Position numbers and translations under genes: made by a program | NCBI RefSeq assembly: GCF_000379765.1 | Contig: NZ_KB903436.1 | Span: forward strand, 121,279 to 185,278 | Source: Flexithrix dorotheae DSM 6795 | GTDB lineage: Bacteria; Bacteroidota; Bacteroidia; Cytophagales; Flammeovirgaceae | Length of the DNA: 64,000 bases | Direction: 5' to 3' | In this document: positions 27,708 to 38,004 of the stretch, in pieces | Layout: each line of letters opens with the position of its first letter | How positions within the stretch are numbered: the stretch's first letter is position 1 | Notes under the pieces: generated by a model | Told to the model about the DNA's origin: nothing | Databases searched by the model: none | The model's input: only the letters and a program-made list of their open reading frames with translations

Positions 27708-30700
27708 ATGAAAATGATTGTAGGTAAAACAAATCTTAATCTAAATTTAGCTGATAGGTGGTTCAAAAGCCTCTCCATGGTATTGCTGTTACTTTTCATT
27801 TCTGTTTCTACAAATGTATTTTCCCAGAATATTGACATCACATTTCAAAAGATCACCTCTCAGGATGGGCTTTCACAGAACAATATCAGGTGTATTTTCC
27901 AGGACAGCCAGGGTTTTATCTGGCTGGGCACCTATGATGGTCTGAACCGGTATAATGGACATGATTTTACCATCTACAGAAACAGAGTGGGAGATTCCAC
28001 CAGTTTAAGTTCCAATCTGGTTTCCTGCATAGAGGAGGACAAATTTGGCAATTTGTGGATAGGCACAGATGATAGAGGATTATATAGATTCGATCGGGAA
28101 ACAGAAACATTTGCCAACTATGGAAATACCGCCCAAAATCCAGATTTTTTAACAGATAACAGAATTGTTTCCATTGAAATAGACAAAAATGGTGATTTAT
28201 GGGCAGGAACGGAATATGGCTTAAACCGACTAAAAATCGATTCCAAGGCAAAAGGAAATTTTAAATCTGAAAAATTTCTCAATTCTCCAGTTAAGGTCGG
28301 AAAAAATAAAAATTTAAGAATTAAACATATCCTGAGCGATAAACACGGTAACCTTTGGATAGGAACCGGATATGGTTTAAGAATGCTTCCGGCAAAAAAT
28401 ATAGCGGTAAATAATCCAGAGTTTTTAAGCCTGAAATCCGGAGGAGATGTAATGGACATATATGAAGTCCCTGATGGAATTGTATTTAATAATTTCGGTC
28501 TGTATAAAATTAATATAAATAACCAGGGCATTCCATCCCGGAAAATATTGGCGCTTGATCGCATTGTTTTAAAAAGATTTGTGGTGGATCTGAATGGCGA
28601 AATTTGGGGAACAACCAACAGAGGACTTGCCAGGCTAACTCCCTCCGAAAATCATTATAATACCACCTTTTATATGCATGACTGGTCGGATGATACCTCT
28701 ATCAGTAAGGATATGCTTACCGATATTTATATAGACAGATTGGGGGTAATCTGGATTGGTACTCAGGGAGGTGGATTAAATCTTTATAATCCTAACGCCC
28801 CTAAATTCAGGCATTATAATAAGAATAACCGTCCCGGAAGTTTGGGAACGGCTAATTTGCGTTTTATTTACGAAGATAGCCAGACAAACCTCTGGGTTGG
28901 GACCGAAGGTGCAGGAATGTATTTTTTATCAAAATCTGATGCAAAAAATTATAATAACGGATTTCAAAAGAAGGATATTCATCCCGGAGCAAATCAGGAT
29001 AATTTTGTGTATTCCATTGTGGAAACTGGTGGAAAGAAACCAAAACTCTGGGTGGGAAATGGTTACCCCACCTTTTTGAATCAGATTGACCTCACTAAAA
29101 ATTTAAATGAGCTTAATTTGAAGCCCATAAATGATGAAGTAGCCGGTCTGGTTTTTAATTTCAGCTATGATTCTACTGGCATTTTATGGGTTGGCACTTA
29201 TAACCACGGTTTGTTCAAACTTACTTTGGATAGTTTGAATAATGTCATTTCTTCCGCACACTATATCAAACAAGCAGGAAATCCAAGGTCGTTATCTTCC
29301 AATATTATTCGAACTATTTTGAAAGACAGGGAGGGAAATATCTGGATAGGAACAGATATGGGTTTAAATAAATTAATTCCTTCAGAACAAGAAAAGGAAA
29401 ATCCCGATTTTATCCATTATACCCACTCCATTGCAGATACAACTTCTATTTCTCACAATTATATATTACCCTTATTCGAGAGTTCCACAGGTGAAATCTG
29501 GGTGGGAACTATGGGAGGTGGCCTGAATAGAGTCATCAAAGGAAACCGGCCCGATCGGGATACTTTTGAATCGATTACAGTTAAAAATGGACTTCCCAAT
29601 AATGCGATAAAGGGTATTCTGGAGGATGACGGGCAAAATCTATGGATTTCTAGTAACAAAGGACTCACCAGGTTTAATCCAAAGACCAGGGATATTAAAA
29701 ATTTTGATTTGGCTGATGGCATTCAGGATTATGAATTTGGTGAATTGGCTTGTTTTAAAAGAAAAGATGGAGAAATGCTATTTGGTGGAGTAAATGGATT
29801 AAATGCATTTTATCCCGAGGAAATTACACGTGAAGTATCGGGAGCTCCAATTGTACTTACGGATTTCTATCTTTTTAACGATAAAATTAAAATCGGGGAG
29901 GATGTAAACGGGAGGAAATTACTGACCAAATCGTTGAATCATACCAATAAAATTGAATTGAATTACAATGAGAGACGTTTTGCCATAGGATTTGTTGGAT
30001 TAAATTATGTCAACCAGTCGAAAAGCAAATATGCCTACAAACTGGAAGGGTTTGATGAGGACTGGAATATAAGCGAATCTTTCAACAGGATAGCCTCTTA
30101 TAATAACATCCCTCCGGGGGAATACCTTTTTACGGTAAAATACGATCAGCCCTCCAATGATTTTAAACCCACCATTGCACAGCTAAAAGTTGTAATCAAA
30201 ACTCCCTTTTGGATGACAATTTATGCCTATATTTTTTACCTGTTAATGGCATTGGTTATCCTGTTTTTCTTTCGAAAATATTCAATTATTGGAATTCAGG
30301 AGAAAAATAAGTTATTGCTTGAACATTTTGAAAAGGAAAAGATTGAGGAACTCAGCAATTTGAAATTGAAGTTTTTTACCAATATTACCCATGAATTCCG
30401 GACTCCACTTACCTTGATCCTTGGTCCTCTGGAGCAGCTGAGAAAAGCTAATTTGAATCCTGGTTCCAGAAAAGACCTATTGGAAATGATGCATAAAAAT
30501 GCCAATATTCTGATGAGGCTGATTAATCAATTGCTTGATTTCAGGAAGATTGAACAAAGTCAACTTGACCTGAAAGTAGGCAAAACGGATATCATTAAAG
30601 TGTGCAACAACATATTGGAATCCTTCCGAAGTATATCCAGGGAAAAAAACATCATTCTCCAGTTTCAACACAGGATTGAAAGTGAAGAATTCTGGCTTGA

Positions 30701-31952
30701 TGAAGATAAAGTAGAAAAAATGCTTTATAATATTTTATCAAATGCCTTAAAATTTACCCCAGAAAAAGGTTCAATAGAACTCAATCTGATTGAACACCTG
30801 AAAGACAAAACAATATCCATTGAAATTAAAGACAACGGAATAGGTATACCGGAAGATGCCATTCCCCATATTTTCGAAAGGTTTTATCAAATAGAGATAA
30901 AGGACAGGCATCCGAGAGGAACAGGAATAGGTCTTTCCTTTGTAAAAGGACTGGTAGAGCTTCACCATGGAGAGATTACCTGTGAGAGTAAATTAAATCA
31001 GGGAACAAAGTTTACCATCAATCTGCCCTATAATTTTGAAGCCTATAATCATTTGGAAATTCTGGATGTTTCCGAAGAATCTTTCCTGATTAAACCTAAG
31101 GAAAATGGAAGCCAGCTATTGGAAGATAACTCTGGCAATTTGGACATGGATTGGACAGAAAAAGAATTGAAAAGAAAATCAAACGGCCATCATAAAAAAC
31201 TTTTAATTATTGATGATAACCAGGATATCAGAAACCTTTTAAAATTTGAATTTTCCAGAGATTACAATTTGTTTGAAGCCGAAAATGGAAAAATCGGTTT
31301 GGAGAGAAGCAAAGAAGTTTCACCTGATATAATTGTTTGTGATGTCATGATGCCGGAAATGGATGGCTTCGAATTTTGCTACAGACTCAAAACGGACCCG
31401 GAAATTAGCCACATTCCTGTCATTTTACTGACAGCCAAAAATTCTCCTGACAACCAGATAAAGGGTTTTGATTTAGGTGCTGATGATTATGTTTCCAAAC
31501 CATTTAACATTGATGTATTGGCATCTCGGTTGAACGGTTTGATCAATTCCAGGATAAAATTAAGGGAAAAATTCCGGTCGAGCACCAACGTGGATATCAA
31601 ACATGTGGCCTTTACCAAACTGGATGAAAAATTTCTAAAGGAGATCATTGAAATAATAGAAGAAAATATTTCAGTGGATGATTTTTCCGTTCAGCGACTT
31701 TCCGAACATTATAATATTGGGCAAACGCTACTCAATAAAAAAATAAAAGCCTGCACAGGTATGACAGCGGTAGCTTTTATTCGATCCATAAGATTAAAAC
31801 GAGCGGCACAATTACTGAAATCCGGAAGATACAACGTTTCAGAAATTACCTATGAAGTTGGGTTCACCGATCTAAAATACTTCCGGGAATGTTTTAAAAA
31901 AGAATTTGCCCTCACCCCTTCAGAATATGTGAAAAATAATAAACCTACTTAG
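27708..31952 (+). CDS. Hybrid two-component system regulator (HTCS), galactan PUL
   Basis: A 1414-residue one-protein sensor-regulator. A signal/membrane anchor (about 20-40) is followed by a periplasmic sensor of two Reg_prop beta-propellers (about 45-760), with repeats such as GFIWLGTYDGLNRYNGHDFT. Next are a Y_Y_Y domain (about 770-835) and a transmembrane helix (about 840-860). HisKA has phospho-acceptor His895 in THEFRTPLT, followed by HATPase (about 1000-1115, SNALKFTPE and GTGIGLSFVKGLVE). The receiver has Asp1212 in CDVMMPEMDG, and an AraC helix-turn-helix lies at about 1305-1410. It is divergent from susC across a region with a large palindrome, so it probably binds that site when galactan oligosaccharides reach the periplasm. 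Confidence 0.94.
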   Translation: MKMIVGKTNLNLNLADRWFKSLSMVLLLLFISVSTNVFSQNIDITFQKITSQDGLSQNNIRCIFQDSQGFIWLGTYDGLNRYNGHDFTIYRNRVGDSTSLSSNLVSCIEEDKFGNLWIGTDDRGLYRFDRETETFANYGNTAQNPDFLTDNRIVSIEIDKNGDLWAGTEYGLNRLKIDSKAKGNFKSEKFLNSPVKVGKNKNLRIKHILSDKHGNLWIGTGYGLRMLPAKNIAVNNPEFLSLKSGGDVMDIYEVPDGIVFNNFGLYKININNQGIPSRKILALDRIVLKRFVVDLNGEIWGTTNRGLARLTPSENHYNTTFYMHDWSDDTSISKDMLTDIYIDRLGVIWIGTQGGGLNLYNPNAPKFRHYNKNNRPGSLGTANLRFIYEDSQTNLWVGTEGAGMYFLSKSDAKNYNNGFQKKDIHPGANQDNFVYSIVETGGKKPKLWVGNGYPTFLNQIDLTKNLNELNLKPINDEVAGLVFNFSYDSTGILWVGTYNHGLFKLTLDSLNNVISSAHYIKQAGNPRSLSSNIIRTILKDREGNIWIGTDMGLNKLIPSEQEKENPDFIHYTHSIADTTSISHNYILPLFESSTGEIWVGTMGGGLNRVIKGNRPDRDTFESITVKNGLPNNAIKGILEDDGQNLWISSNKGLTRFNPKTRDIKNFDLADGIQDYEFGELACFKRKDGEMLFGGVNGLNAFYPEEITREVSGAPIVLTDFYLFNDKIKIGEDVNGRKLLTKSLNHTNKIELNYNERRFAIGFVGLNYVNQSKSKYAYKLEGFDEDWNISESFNRIASYNNIPPGEYLFTVKYDQPSNDFKPTIAQLKVVIKTPFWMTIYAYIFYLLMALVILFFFRKYSIIGIQEKNKLLLEHFEKEKIEELSNLKLKFFTNITHEFRTPLTLILGPLEQLRKANLNPGSRKDLLEMMHKNANILMRLINQLLDFRKIEQSQLDLKVGKTDIIKVCNNILESFRSISREKNIILQFQHRIESEEFWLDEDKVEKMLYNILSNALKFTPEKGSIELNLIEHLKDKTISIEIKDNGIGIPEDAIPHIFERFYQIEIKDRHPRGTGIGLSFVKGLVELHHGEITCESKLNQGTKFTINLPYNFEAYNHLEILDVSEESFLIKPKENGSQLLEDNSGNLDMDWTEKELKRKSNGHHKKLLIIDDNQDIRNLLKFEFSRDYNLFEAENGKIGLERSKEVSPDIIVCDVMMPEMDGFEFCYRLKTDPEISHIPVILLTAKNSPDNQIKGFDLGADDYVSKPFNIDVLASRLNGLINSRIKLREKFRSSTNVDIKHVAFTKLDEKFLKEIIEIIEENISVDDFSVQRLSEHYNIGQTLLNKKIKACTGMTAVAFIRSIRLKRAAQLLKSGRYNVSEITYEVGFTDLKYFRECFKKEFALTPSEYVKNNKPT

Positions 31953-32092
31953 GCCATTTTTTATGCTTCTATTATGAAACACCCTTGTTTTTGAGGTAGA
32001 AATCTTATTATATTGCCTTAACCAAGGCCAGCAGATAGCCCTCCAGACTTTCCTGTTTTTAAGCTATTTTTGCGTTAACAGAATTTTATTAA

Positions 32093-35000
32093 ATGCCAAA
32101 AGCAATTCTCTATATAGTATTTTTTATTTGTGCTTTTTCAAAAGATGGATTGGCTCAGCGGAACTACACTCCTGCCTCAGCTGATCCTTTTTCTGAACCA
32201 TGGCGATTTACACACTTCGACTATTTCGATGGAAAGGGAGTTCATTCTTATCTTTTAGATGAAAATGGGGATAACTGGTTTGGTATAAACAATGGAATTA
32301 TTAAATATGATGGTTATTCCTATCAGGTATTTTCCCGGAAAAATGGCTTGCCTGACGGACAGGTAAGTCATCTTTTAAAAGGAAAAAATAACCAGATTTA
32401 TGTAGGAACTTCTTCCGGGATTTATATAAAAAAAGGAAATCGATTCCTACCCATTATACAGACCAAAACTCCTTACGATTTCGCCATTCAGTCCTTTAAA
32501 GAATTGCAGGATGGAACACTGGCAATCTCCCTTACAGATGGCTTATTGCTCTTCAAAGAGGAAATGTTAATTTTTGTTTCCAATGAGGATAAAGGTAACG
32601 CTTTGCTGGAAAATCTTCCCATTAGCAATTTTGTGAAAATTCCCTCAAACATTTTGGAAGATGGTACATTTACCAACATTTCTGATGTACTGGAAAAACC
32701 TGATGGAAAGCTCTGGGTAGCCCTTACTTTTGATGGACATGGAAAAATTCTGGAATTTTCTAAAACAGAACTTGCTAATCCGGAATTAGAAAGTTTCAAC
32801 CTTTTCTCAGACCAAAATGGATATCTCTTGGGAGAAGATCAGAAAATGATGATATCTTCCAAAAATGAAATCTGGATCATCAATCAGTCCACTAAAAAAG
32901 GGATTTATCACATAAAAGAAAACAACTGGAAATACTTTAGCCTCCATCAGCAATTTGGAGGGGATGATTATAATGTAAGCATCACAGAAAGTACTGATGG
33001 AACGATATGGGTTGGGGGTTTGAGCAAATTATTTGTTTTCGATGGCAGAAAGTGGAAAAGATATGCCTCACCAGCCTATAATATTCCCGCTTCGAAAATT
33101 ACCGTTTTTCCCACCCAAAATGAAAGAATCTGGATTACAGGTTTACAATCAAAAATCATTTTAATGGATTTGTCGGAAAGAAAATGGGAAAGCTTTCCGG
33201 GTCTGAATTTTCAATGTGAATCCGGAGATGGCTCAAAATGGTTCATCACTACGAATGGTTCGGTGGTAAAAGAAAAGGAAGGTGAATGGAAAATTTTTAG
33301 AACTGATGATGGGTTAATTGATGCTCCGGTAAGTCTCATTTCTACTAAAGATGGGCAAATTTGGGCGGCTGGCAGCCACCAGGGAGTTGCTGCAACAGCT
33401 TTTTTAAAAAATGGGAAATGGGAAAAACAACTGCATTCTTATTTGTCATGGGGAATTGACTACAGAGCTGTTTTCGAAGATAAAGATGGAGGACTTTGGT
33501 TTGGAGGAAGTGTAGACCGGGATCCGCAAAAGGGTCACCTTGGAGGGATTCTTATGTTGAAAAAGCCATCTTCAGGAAAACTGGATTGGGTTTTTCATCA
33601 ATACAAACAAAACGGGTTACAACAATCCAATGCCTATGGAATAGCCCAATCTCCAGACGGCAGAATATGGATTGGGGGAAGTTATCTTTATAGCTTTAAC
33701 CATCAGATTTGGGCAAACCAGGAAGACCTTTCATTACGCCAGTTTGTGAATATTGTCTTCAGTGACACGCAATATAATTTATATGTAGGGTCCCGATTTT
33801 ATGGGATTTTTATTTATGATGGCGAGAAATGGACAAATTATGATATAAATGACGGGCTGGAAAGCAATACCATTATTAGTCTGGCGAAAAATTCTAAAAA
33901 TTACCTGCTGGCAGTGACGGAAAATTCCATTAGTGCATTTAACGGCCAGGACTGGATATCCAATATTTTTCCACCAGCCATGAATATGTCAAATGAAGGT
34001 GGGGAAATTAAGACAGATAAAGAGGATAATATCTGGATCAATAAATCAACAAGAGAGTGGAAAAGACGTGCTTTTAATAACTCTTATGATTCTCCCGAGG
34101 CTTCCAGGAATTTCATAACCTACCGGTATCAGTCGGACACTTTTCCTCCAAATACGGTGATTTCTTTTTTTAATGAGGAAGTTCAAAGTTCTGGAAATAC
34201 CACCATTAGCTGGCAGGCAGAAGATTTCATGAATTATACGGATAAAGCGCAATTAAGCTATTCCTATAAGTTGAACGATGGGGAATGGTCCACCTTTCAA
34301 AAGGGGAAAAACCATGTCTTTACCGGACTGGACCCTGGAGAATACCGGCTTCAGGTAAGAGCCAGAGATACTGACTTTAATGTAGATCCTACTCCTGCTA
34401 CCATCAATTTCCAGGTATTGGCACCTATTTACCTTCAGCCCTGGTTCCTGATCACCATTTTTGCATTTACCGTTGTTTTAATCTATCTGAGTATAAAAAT
34501 CATTAAAAAGAACAGTTCTTTAGAAGCTTTAAACCTATCTTTAAATGAGATAAATCACGAGCTAAAAGACAAAAACCAACAAATTGAAGAGCAAAATACC
34601 AAAATTATTGAACACCAGACGGAGTTGGAAGAAACCAACCAGCAATTGGAAAATCAGAACCATGAAATAGCCGCCCAGAAAAATACCCTGGAAAAAATGG
34701 TGAAGGAAATTGATGTGCTTTCCAAAACCAAAATTAAATTTTTCACCAATATAACCCATGAATTCCGGACTCCACTTACTTTAATTCAGGGACCTACAGA
34801 GCGCCTGATTCATGAGCGGTTACCCGAAACCGAAAAGACTAATTTGTATGAAATCATTAACCGAAATACCTTCCGGCTAAAGCAACTAATTAATCAATTG
34901 CTGGATTTCCGAAAAATGGAAAAAGGAATCATTGACCTCAACTTGCAAAAGGGCGATGTCATATCCTTTATCAAAATGCTAAAGAAGCAGTTTAATAACC

Positions 35001-36265
35001 TGGCCTACCAAAAGGAAATTAGGTTTAAAATATGCCATGAACCCCAGTATCTCGATATTTATTTTGATTCCGATAAGCTGGAAAAGATCCTGTTTAATCT
35101 TTTATCCAATGCTTTCAAGTTTACCCCCAATGGTGGAGAAATTTGGATTAAAATCTTTCAGAAAACTGAGGAGGAAAAGGAGTTCGTAGCCATAGAAGTA
35201 ATTGATTCGGGAAAAGGAATAGAAAAAGCACAACTGGATCTGATTTTCCGAAGGTACTATCAGACTTTTGATGCCAAAAAATTCAATCAAAATGAAGGAT
35301 CAGGGATTGGTCTGTCCTACATTAAAGAGTTAGTAGAATTTCTTCATGGTAAAATTGAAGTGAAAAGCGCTCCGGGAAAAGGTACTACTTTCAGCATTCT
35401 TCTACCTACATTTTTGGAACCCGAAGAAACAAAAGAAGTTTTATCCTGGAATGAAAATTATTATGAACACAGTGAAAGTAAACCCGAGCCTGAATTATCT
35501 ATTCAATCAAATCACAATATTTTATTGGTAGAGGATAATAAGGATATGCGATTGTACCTGAAGGGAATATTGAGTCAGCACTATCAATATTATGAAGCTT
35601 CTGAGGGAAATGAGGCAATTGAAGTTTGTAAAAATCATGATATAGATCTGATCGTGAGTGATGTCATGATGCCGGGGATGGATGGTCTGAGTTTTTGTGA
35701 TCATATCAAAACCAACTTTGAAACCAGTCATATTCCGGTTATTTTACTTACAGCCAGGGTGATGGAGGAAAATGAAATTGAAGGTTACGAACATGGAGCT
35801 GATGCCTACATTACCAAACCATTTAATACTAAATTACTTATTGTAAGAATTGAAAAATTACTGGAACAACGACTGAAACTTAAAGAAAAATTTAACAAGA
35901 ATTTCTCTATTGATCCCAGAGAAGTTTCTGTAATTTCTGAGGATGAAAAATTCCTGAACCGCTTGGCAGAATTGATGGAAGAGCATATTGAAGACCCCGC
36001 CTTTGATATCAATAAGTTGTGTGAATTATTGAACAAAACCCACATCCAATTCATTCGAAAAACCAAACAACTTACCGGGAAAAAACCAGTAGAATTATTA
36101 CGGGCATTTCGGATAAAAAGGGCAAAACAACTCCTGGAACAAGACAAGTTCACCATCTCTGAAATTGCCTATATGGTAGGATATGATCTTCCAAATTCTT
36201 TTACCCGGGCTTTTAAAAAGGAGGAGGGTATTTCTCCTACAGAATATTTCAAAGCACAATCCTGA
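32093..36265 (+). CDS. Second HTCS regulator, probably for the pectin PUL
   Basis: A 1390-residue hybrid sensor-regulator that starts 140 bases after the first HTCS. It has a signal peptide (1-22) and a periplasmic propeller region (about 40-680) in which only some Reg_prop repeats are canonical (YVGTSSGIYIKKGNRF). A Y_Y_Y-like domain lies at about 700-780 and a transmembrane helix at about 783-803. A long coiled coil at about 808-875 is rich in Gln/Asn/Glu (HELKDKNQQIEEQNTKIIEH). HisKA has His889, followed by HATPase, a receiver with Asp1190 in SDVMMPGMDG, and AraC helix-turn-helix at the end. It converges on the pectin enzyme genes with only 26 bases between. Control of that PUL is inferred from position. 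Confidence 0.92.
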   Translation: MPKAILYIVFFICAFSKDGLAQRNYTPASADPFSEPWRFTHFDYFDGKGVHSYLLDENGDNWFGINNGIIKYDGYSYQVFSRKNGLPDGQVSHLLKGKNNQIYVGTSSGIYIKKGNRFLPIIQTKTPYDFAIQSFKELQDGTLAISLTDGLLLFKEEMLIFVSNEDKGNALLENLPISNFVKIPSNILEDGTFTNISDVLEKPDGKLWVALTFDGHGKILEFSKTELANPELESFNLFSDQNGYLLGEDQKMMISSKNEIWIINQSTKKGIYHIKENNWKYFSLHQQFGGDDYNVSITESTDGTIWVGGLSKLFVFDGRKWKRYASPAYNIPASKITVFPTQNERIWITGLQSKIILMDLSERKWESFPGLNFQCESGDGSKWFITTNGSVVKEKEGEWKIFRTDDGLIDAPVSLISTKDGQIWAAGSHQGVAATAFLKNGKWEKQLHSYLSWGIDYRAVFEDKDGGLWFGGSVDRDPQKGHLGGILMLKKPSSGKLDWVFHQYKQNGLQQSNAYGIAQSPDGRIWIGGSYLYSFNHQIWANQEDLSLRQFVNIVFSDTQYNLYVGSRFYGIFIYDGEKWTNYDINDGLESNTIISLAKNSKNYLLAVTENSISAFNGQDWISNIFPPAMNMSNEGGEIKTDKEDNIWINKSTREWKRRAFNNSYDSPEASRNFITYRYQSDTFPPNTVISFFNEEVQSSGNTTISWQAEDFMNYTDKAQLSYSYKLNDGEWSTFQKGKNHVFTGLDPGEYRLQVRARDTDFNVDPTPATINFQVLAPIYLQPWFLITIFAFTVVLIYLSIKIIKKNSSLEALNLSLNEINHELKDKNQQIEEQNTKIIEHQTELEETNQQLENQNHEIAAQKNTLEKMVKEIDVLSKTKIKFFTNITHEFRTPLTLIQGPTERLIHERLPETEKTNLYEIINRNTFRLKQLINQLLDFRKMEKGIIDLNLQKGDVISFIKMLKKQFNNLAYQKEIRFKICHEPQYLDIYFDSDKLEKILFNLLSNAFKFTPNGGEIWIKIFQKTEEEKEFVAIEVIDSGKGIEKAQLDLIFRRYYQTFDAKKFNQNEGSGIGLSYIKELVEFLHGKIEVKSAPGKGTTFSILLPTFLEPEETKEVLSWNENYYEHSESKPEPELSIQSNHNILLVEDNKDMRLYLKGILSQHYQYYEASEGNEAIEVCKNHDIDLIVSDVMMPGMDGLSFCDHIKTNFETSHIPVILLTARVMEENEIEGYEHGADAYITKPFNTKLLIVRIEKLLEQRLKLKEKFNKNFSIDPREVSVISEDEKFLNRLAELMEEHIEDPAFDINKLCELLNKTHIQFIRKTKQLTGKKPVELLRAFRIKRAKQLLEQDKFTISEIAYMVGYDLPNSFTRAFKKEEGISPTEYFKAQS

Positions 36266-36291
36266 ATGAAAAATTTCGGTTCCTTTGCTTT

Positions 36292-37242
36292 TCACTCAAC
36301 CGGATTCCAATCTCCTAAAACATTTTCTCTTGAATATTTTTCAGCTTCTTCCTGAGTCAGCAGTTTCGACCAACTGACCCGCTTGTCAGGATGAAATCCT
36401 TCTCCATGATTATTGTATTCTGCATAATTAGCAGTTTTCTTTTTCTCCTCGGAACCCCATGGGTCCCATCCTTCAGGATGAATGATATCGGAAAGTTCAC
36501 AGTTTATGAAAACTGTTTTGGCAAACGGACGCCATGGACGGCCCAAAAACACACTTCCTTTATCTGCCGAACCACTAATCTTACAATTATAAAAAACGAA
36601 TCCAAATGGTCGGTGCTCCTCAGTTGAGGCCGCAGTGACATATCCCTTCCTTTTGCAATAAATTTCGCAATCTTCAAAGAAGGCCGTGGACCATCCGAAA
36701 ATAAAATCGACTGTACCTTCTATATAGCAGTTTTTATAATATTGCCGGCTGTTTTTCCCATGGGGATATAAAGTATCCTGATTCCCCAGAAACCGGCAAT
36801 TTTCAAATTTCACTTTGTCTCCATCTATTCTCACCGCTACAGCCTGGCCAACTTCTCCAGCCGAATTTTCAAAGGCTATATCTCTGGCTTCAAAACCATC
36901 TCCATAAATATAAATCGTAGAAGAACCAGAAGTTCCCATTTCTTCTCCAAACCGGTTTTTCCTGCTGGAAAAATCATCATAAGTCAAAAAGGTTTTATCA
37001 GCACCCTCCCCAATAAAAGTAATATTGGTTTTGGTTGTAGGCACCATCATCTTTTCCTTATAAACACCTGCCTTAATCAGGATAAATGTTCTGTTTTTCC
37101 TTAGATGAGGCACCGCATCAATAGCCGCCTGAACCGTTTGAAAATCACCACTTCCATCCTTAGCCACTATAAAATCAAAATCCGGCTGTACGGAAAAACT
37201 GGTATTCAGAAAAATTACGAAATAAAAAAGTGTGGTAATCAT
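36292..37242 (-). CDS. CE8 pectin methylesterase
   Basis: A 316-residue exported enzyme (signal peptide about 1-18) with the right-handed beta-helix of carbohydrate esterase family 8. It removes methyl groups from homogalacturonan so that lyases and hydrolases can act. Conserved positions are present: Gln133 (GQAVAV), Gln155 and Asp156 in GNQDTLYP, Asp179 in VDFIFG, and Arg235-Trp237 in LGRPWRPF. These correspond to the oxyanion glutamines, the two catalytic aspartates and the arginine of the family. It is the last gene of the pectin operon; its start codon directly abuts the stop of the CE12 gene. Confidence 0.93.
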   Translation of the reverse strand: MITTLFYFVIFLNTSFSVQPDFDFIVAKDGSGDFQTVQAAIDAVPHLRKNRTFILIKAGVYKEKMMVPTTKTNITFIGEGADKTFLTYDDFSSRKNRFGEEMGTSGSSTIYIYGDGFEARDIAFENSAGEVGQAVAVRIDGDKVKFENCRFLGNQDTLYPHGKNSRQYYKNCYIEGTVDFIFGWSTAFFEDCEIYCKRKGYVTAASTEEHRPFGFVFYNCKISGSADKGSVFLGRPWRPFAKTVFINCELSDIIHPEGWDPWGSEEKKKTANYAEYNNHGEGFHPDKRVSWSKLLTQEEAEKYSRENVLGDWNPVE

Positions 37243-38004
37243 TTATCTTTTCAATATTTGATCTTCAAGAGGTATTTTTAGCTCCCGAACTCCCTGCAAA
37301 ACAAGTTGAGCCATTTTCCTTGCTCCCAATTCATTAAAATGAGTATTGTCCTTTCGGCCATTGGGGTAATTGGGATGCTCCCCTGGTGACAAATGGTGAA
37401 ACAACAATTCAGATTTTTGTACTCCCCACTTTTCCAGTAAATCCATGGATTTTCGGGTCATATCAATCAAGGGGACCTGTTCCTCCTGTGCCACTTCTCT
37501 AACTAGCTGCGCATATTGCTGATGGGTATCGGTAAGCTCACCATTTTCAAAGGACCTCCGGGAAACCGGTGTTAGCAGGATTGGGTTTGCCTTTTTTTCC
37601 TGACTGTCCTTTACATATTTTTTGAGATTTGTCTTAAACTCTTCAGGGGTGGTATACCGACCCACTTTGGATTTTACTTCATCATTATGTCCAAATTGAA
37701 TGAAGACATAATCATCTTTTTTTAAAGTGCTGAGTACATCATCCCATCTGCCTTCTTCCAAAAAAGACTTTGTGCTTCTCCCGTTTTTGGCCCTGTTTTC
37801 AATGTGGACTGAAGCATTAAAAAAGGTTTTAAATGGTGTACCCCAACCCATTTCCGGAAAAGCTTCAGGGTTTTTATCGGCACATGTAGAATCTCCAATA
37901 AGGTAAATTACAGTCTTTTCTTCCTGAGCAAACCCAAAGCCCAACAAGGTTATAAATAATATGGTAAAAAACTGTAATTTACCCAATCTCCAGTCCACCA
38001 TCAT
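37243..38004 (-). CDS. CE12 rhamnogalacturonan/pectin acetylesterase (SGNH hydrolase)
   Basis: A 253-residue exported esterase (signal peptide about 1-26) with the four SGNH blocks: GDST with nucleophile Ser39, the block I region followed by NGRSTKSF, GHND at 106-109, and DNTH with Asp219 and His222. These fit carbohydrate esterase family 12, which deacetylates rhamnogalacturonan or homogalacturonan. The gene overlaps the GH28 stop by four bases (ATGA), a sign of translational coupling. The exact pectin region it acts on is not known. Confidence 0.9.
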   Translation of the reverse strand: MMVDWRLGKLQFFTILFITLLGFGFAQEEKTVIYLIGDSTCADKNPEAFPEMGWGTPFKTFFNASVHIENRAKNGRSTKSFLEEGRWDDVLSTLKKDDYVFIQFGHNDEVKSKVGRYTTPEEFKTNLKKYVKDSQEKKANPILLTPVSRRSFENGELTDTHQQYAQLVREVAQEEQVPLIDMTRKSMDLLEKWGVQKSELLFHHLSPGEHPNYPNGRKDNTHFNELGARKMAQLVLQGVRELKIPLEDQILKR

